From NCBI GenBank assembly GCA_029940245.1, contig JAOZRF010000055.1, positions 1-11,196 on the forward strand: 11,196 nt of DNA, in the 5' to 3' direction. This document shows, in pieces, positions 8,170-11,196 of this stretch (positions are counted from its first letter, which is position 1; each line of letters opens with the position of its first letter). The stretch comes from Desulfobacula sp. GTDB lineage: Bacteria > Desulfobacterota > Desulfobacteria > Desulfobacterales > Desulfobacteraceae. The notes beneath the pieces are model-generated. The model made no database searches. It had not been told where the DNA came from and saw only the letters and a program-made list of their open reading frames with translations. A program made the translations under genes and the position numbers.

Positions 8170-8183
8170 CTAAGGACAAAGAC

Positions 8184-9059
8184 ATGATAACCCGAGAACA
8201 ATTGCAACTATCTTCGGACCTGATTAAAAAATCAAGACCATCTTACCAGTCTATTCTTGATTTTTACACCCAGGTCTTTCTCGCCCAGGAACTCAGTATG
8301 CAGGATATTGTCATTCCACCTGTCGTGATTGAACCTGATCTGCTAAAAATAAAAGAAAAAAATGAATTGCCATTAATTGATCAATCCGAATTTATAATTG
8401 ATTTAAAAGCAGCCGAACTATTGTTTAATAAAATCTGCGATCTGGCCTATAACTTTGCACCCAAACTGTCATTCAATGCACAGGTCTTAAAAAAAGCCGA
8501 ACAAAATAAGACATTCGACCTTGAAACACTTTTTTATTCCATTCTTAACAACCATGGAGGAGCCCTGCATGAGATGGCAATGCTTTTAAACGTACCAGAT
8601 CATGAACTTATATTTTTCGGTTATGCCTGCATTGCTCCGAGTATCCAGACTTGCGCAAAACAGCTTGAAGCCTATCTTACGGCCATGCCGGATCAAAAAA
8701 AAGGGTATTGTCCTATCTGTGGCAATCAGCCGGATATGGCTTTTCTGGACAAGGATGGAAAACGTCATTTAAAATGCTGTTTCTGCTCCCATGAATGGCT
8801 GGTCAAAAGAATGGGATGTGTCTTTTGTGACAATAATGACAAAGATTATCAGCATTATTTTTTCAGTGATGAAGAAAAAGAGTACCGGGTAAACTTATGC
8901 GACAATTGCCACAATTATATAAAACTGGTTGATTTAAGACAAATTGACCGCTCATTTTATCCAAAACTTGAGCAGATCACTACCCTTCACCTTGACATGA
9001 AAGCCAGGGAAAAAGGATATACCAATGCCGGATCACTTACCAATGATGTGTCCGTTTAA
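8184..9059 (+). CDS. fdhE: Formate dehydrogenase accessory protein FdhE
   Basis: This 291-residue protein matches FdhE, a cytoplasmic factor needed to mature Tat-exported formate dehydrogenases; in E. coli it binds the catalytic subunit before export. The N-terminal 160 residues are helical. The second half carries four CxxC pairs in the FdhE arrangement: 176/179 (YCPICGNQP), 198/201 (KCCFCSHEW, with an extra Cys199), 212/215 (GCVFCDN) and 239/242 (CDNCHNY). These pairs bind iron or zinc in rubredoxin-like sites. The central CPICG-to-CSHEW stretch is highly typical of the family. The start at 8184 has TAAGGA at 8171-8176, 7 nt upstream. Its place directly after fdhAB supports a role in assembling this enzyme. 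It has no signal peptide, as expected. Confidence 0.92.
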   Translation: MITREQLQLSSDLIKKSRPSYQSILDFYTQVFLAQELSMQDIVIPPVVIEPDLLKIKEKNELPLIDQSEFIIDLKAAELLFNKICDLAYNFAPKLSFNAQVLKKAEQNKTFDLETLFYSILNNHGGALHEMAMLLNVPDHELIFFGYACIAPSIQTCAKQLEAYLTAMPDQKKGYCPICGNQPDMAFLDKDGKRHLKCCFCSHEWLVKRMGCVFCDNNDKDYQHYFFSDEEKEYRVNLCDNCHNYIKLVDLRQIDRSFYPKLEQITTLHLDMKAREKGYTNAGSLTNDVSV

Positions 9060-9174
9060 CAGGAGTTTGTTTAAAATGTAACTTGATTGTGCTATTGTCC
9101 CTGCAATAACTGCACCATTGATGGAGGTATTTTTATTGATAACCAATACTTCTTGTGATGTCATTTATTATGCC
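9060..9174. other. Intergenic gap between convergent fdhE and sensor kinase
   Basis: These 115 nt separate the 3' ends of two converging genes. I see no strong GC-rich hairpin with a T run, no tRNA-like fold and no small ORF with a ribosome binding site that stays inside the gap. Termination of both genes here is presumed rather than visible. Confidence 0.5.
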
Positions 9175-11061
9175 TCATATAACTGCCGGAAAGCTCAAGC
9201 AAAAGCTGGTTCCCTGCCCCTCAAAGCTTTCAATATTAATTTTACCACCATAATCCTCAACAATGCCGTTGGTGATGGAGAGACCCAGCCCCATGCCCTC
9301 ACCCATTTTTTTGGTGGTAAAAAAAGCTTCAAATATCCGCTCTTTCAATATCGTATCCATGCCGATACCCGTGTCTGAAACAGTCAGCATTACCTGGTCA
9401 TCCAAAGCATGGGTTTCTATCAGAATGCGATTTTTAGCGTTTGATCCACCTGCCTCCTCAGACTTCTGGTTGATGGCATCTCTGCCATTGGTAATCAGAT
9501 TAAAAATGACCTGCTCAATACGATTGCGATGGGCCAGTATGTGGGGGATATTTTCATCTATATTAAGTTGAATATCAATATTTTGCAGCCGAAGCTGCCG
9601 ACCGATAATATCCAGCACATCCTGAACAGGTTTGTTGATGTTGACCTTTTCCTTTGTGAAATCCGCCTTACGACCAAAATCCCTGAGACGGCGAATAATA
9701 TCCACGGCCCGGTCCACCTGGCTGCTGACCTCTTTGACGATCTGCAAAAGATCTTTATCCGGAATCTTTTTCTTCTTTTCAATCATCATGTCAATAAATT
9801 CATTACCCATTTTAATCGCATTTAAGGGCTGATTCAATTCATGAGCAATACCAGCGGACATCTCTCCCAAAGTTGTCATTTTACTGGCCTGGATGAGCTG
9901 GTTGTCCTTTTCCACCATCTTTGTGATATCTGTTGTCGCTATAATTACAGCGTCCATGTCCTGATATCTGACCGGGCATGCATGAACATTCACATAAAGA
10001 AGCTCACCTCCCTTCTTATGACATTGGATCTTAGAACCGATACTAGTGATCTTCCCAGAATTTTGGTCTTGAAAATCAACCTGTTGAATTTCATCCAGTT
10101 CAAATGATCCAAGATCGGTAAAAATTTTCCCGATCAAATCTTCCTTTGTGTATCCATAAGTTTCTTCTGCACTGGGATTAGCGCTGAGAATACCTAATGT
10201 TTCACGATCCAGTACAAAAATGGGATTAGGGCCACCTGTGAAAAGAGAACGGTACTTGTTCTCTGATTCCTTAAGTTTTGCCTGGGAATCCATAATGCGG
10301 TTGGTCATGTTCATAAATGAATTGCTCAACTGCCGAACCTCATCTTTAACACCCTCCTTGTGCTCCCAGGACTTGATATCAGAGCTCAGCGTGTGCATGA
10401 TGTCAAAATTGCCATGGCTGATCTCATCCGACACCTTGGTAAGTTCAGTGATAGGCCGGGTGATATACTTGGACAAAAGATGGCTGATAATAAAAAACAG
10501 AATGGTCACTGCTGAAACAAACCCCAGAAAAGTAGTACGCAGTTTTCCAATGAGTTGGTCAATATGTTGTTTTTTTAATCCAACATGCACGGATCCAATG
10601 CGATAAATGCCTTCAGTGATCGGTACTGCCACATCGTAGACAACCTTTCCATCCAGATGCGATAATTTGACATTATATTTTTTTTCCGGCTTAATAGGGT
10701 TGACATTAAGCAATTCCCCTGGAAAGTCAGTGGTAAATGTATGGGCGAGAATCTTGTCTTGCTTATCCGTGATATAAACATATCCCATAAGATGCTTTCG
10801 CACGGCCAGCCGTGCATCAAAAATCAGGCTGGTTAAATTGGGAATATCTTCCGTCAGGATGTAACTCCGACAGCTCTCAGCAATACTATGGCCGATTCCC
10901 AGCCCCCGCTCCTTGAGTTCAAAAGTCAGGGTGGAAATGAGTACCCAGCGGGTAAATAGAGCAATAAGAACGCTGACCAGCAAAATCACAGCCATAATGA
11001 AAAAGAAAATCTTATTCTTAAGATTTGTATTTTTCAAATTATTGATCAATCGTTTAACCAT
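9175..11061 (-). CDS. Membrane sensor histidine kinase with HAMP and PAS domains
   Basis: This 628-residue kinase has a first membrane helix at about 18-37 and an extracytoplasmic sensor at about 38-176 that looks Cache-like (VYITDKQDKILAH, then GSVHVGL). The second helix at about 177-195 is followed by HAMP (about 196-250, ITRPITEL), a PAS domain (about 268-383, YRSLFTGGPNPIFVLDRE, ending TTDITK) and the kinase core. His407 in GIAHELNQPLNAI is the phosphorylation site. The ATP-binding boxes are N (Asn521, Asn525), G1 (DTGIGM, 563-568), F (FEAFFTT) and G2 (GMGLGLSI, 589-596), all intact. There is no receiver domain, so it should signal to a separate response regulator not seen here. Its start overlaps the 3' end of a probable substrate-binding protein gene by 16 nt, so the two are likely co-translated. 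A link to formate dehydrogenase control is possible only by proximity. Confidence 0.94.
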   Translation of the reverse strand: MVKRLINNLKNTNLKNKIFFFIMAVILLVSVLIALFTRWVLISTLTFELKERGLGIGHSIAESCRSYILTEDIPNLTSLIFDARLAVRKHLMGYVYITDKQDKILAHTFTTDFPGELLNVNPIKPEKKYNVKLSHLDGKVVYDVAVPITEGIYRIGSVHVGLKKQHIDQLIGKLRTTFLGFVSAVTILFFIISHLLSKYITRPITELTKVSDEISHGNFDIMHTLSSDIKSWEHKEGVKDEVRQLSNSFMNMTNRIMDSQAKLKESENKYRSLFTGGPNPIFVLDRETLGILSANPSAEETYGYTKEDLIGKIFTDLGSFELDEIQQVDFQDQNSGKITSIGSKIQCHKKGGELLYVNVHACPVRYQDMDAVIIATTDITKMVEKDNQLIQASKMTTLGEMSAGIAHELNQPLNAIKMGNEFIDMMIEKKKKIPDKDLLQIVKEVSSQVDRAVDIIRRLRDFGRKADFTKEKVNINKPVQDVLDIIGRQLRLQNIDIQLNIDENIPHILAHRNRIEQVIFNLITNGRDAINQKSEEAGGSNAKNRILIETHALDDQVMLTVSDTGIGMDTILKERIFEAFFTTKKMGEGMGLGLSITNGIVEDYGGKINIESFEGQGTSFCLSFPAVI

Positions 11062-11196
11062 TCAAACTTTCCGTTTTTCAAATATGTAAAGTACACCCGT
11101 TCCAACCCCTGATGATCCTGGGAATTGAAGGATAAGGAATTTTTAATACCCAGGTCCAATTGCCGGATCGTTTCGATTGCAGTGATAAACTTTTCG
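11046..11196 (-). CDS. Probable ABC-type substrate-binding protein (C-terminal fragment)
   Basis: Only the last 49 codons lie in the window. The frame is open from the right edge to a TGA at 11048-11046. The fragment contains TIRQLDLGIKNSLSF, then NSQDHQGLERVYF and a final NGKFEWLND. The pattern of Leu-Asp-Leu-Gly, Phe-x-x-x-Asp-His-Gln-Gly and a closing Gly-Lys-Phe resembles the C-terminus of Leu/Ile/Val-type periplasmic binding proteins (Peripla_BP_6). The gene overlaps the kinase start by 16 nt in another frame. A solitary binding protein beside a kinase may serve sensing rather than transport. The family call rests on a short stretch and should be treated as probable. Confidence 0.6.
   Translation of the reverse strand, partial: EKFITAIETIRQLDLGIKNSLSFNSQDHQGLERVYFTYLKNGKFEWLND

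Noticed and set aside
9118..9378. 86-codon plus-strand ORF after fdhE
   Set aside because: Most of it is antisense to the kinase ATP-binding domain, and the part in the gap has no clear ribosome binding site or family motif.
1..11196. CRISPR array, tRNA, rRNA, phage or defence genes
   Set aside because: I saw no regularly spaced repeats, no cloverleaf with conserved loops, and no coding frame resembling integrases, transposases, nucleases or toxins.

Overview
The window most likely comes from a strictly anaerobic, sulfate-reducing member of the Desulfobacterota (Desulfobacteraceae-like). This is an inference from three things: a Tat-exported selenocysteine formate dehydrogenase of the FdhA-FdhB type, an iron-sulfur subunit whose 12 cysteines fit three [4Fe-4S] clusters, and moderately AT-rich, lysine-rich coding. 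No marker gene in the window fixes the genus.

Left third (1-4085, minus strand): a tightly packed three-gene cluster, read right to left. It encodes a MoxR-type AAA+ ATPase, a DUF58 membrane protein, and a TgpA-like multi-spanning transglutaminase that runs off the left edge. The first junction leaves 7 nt and the second is a 4-nt ATGA overlap, so this is almost certainly one transcription unit. The combination is a widespread envelope or chaperone-like module whose exact job is poorly defined.

Middle (4086-9059): a 215-nt divergent control region with a perfect 15-bp inverted repeat and two TTGTAACC direct repeats 11 bp apart. The formate dehydrogenase genes fdhA, fdhB and fdhE follow on the plus strand. 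The fdhA frame is interrupted by one in-frame TGA (4874-4876) at the position of the catalytic selenocysteine, followed by a possible SECIS hairpin. A plain ORF caller will therefore split it into two pieces (191 and 822 codons). fdhB starts behind a 12-base Shine-Dalgarno match that contains the fdhA stop codon. A strong intrinsic terminator separates fdhB from fdhE, so the two structural subunits probably outnumber the maturation factor. FdhA would oxidise formate in the periplasm and pass electrons through FdhB. Neither subunit has a membrane anchor and no cytochrome gene is visible, so a soluble periplasmic carrier is the likely acceptor.

Right part (9060-11196, minus strand): a membrane-bound PAS/HAMP sensor histidine kinase converges on fdhE. 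The last 49 codons of an upstream gene overlap its start by 16 nt. That fragment looks like the C-terminus of a branched-chain amino-acid type ABC substrate-binding protein, which suggests a binding protein and kinase acting together. No response regulator lies in the window.

I found no tRNA, rRNA, CRISPR array, insertion sequence or phage gene. The most notable content is the recoded selenoprotein gene and the structured divergent control region.
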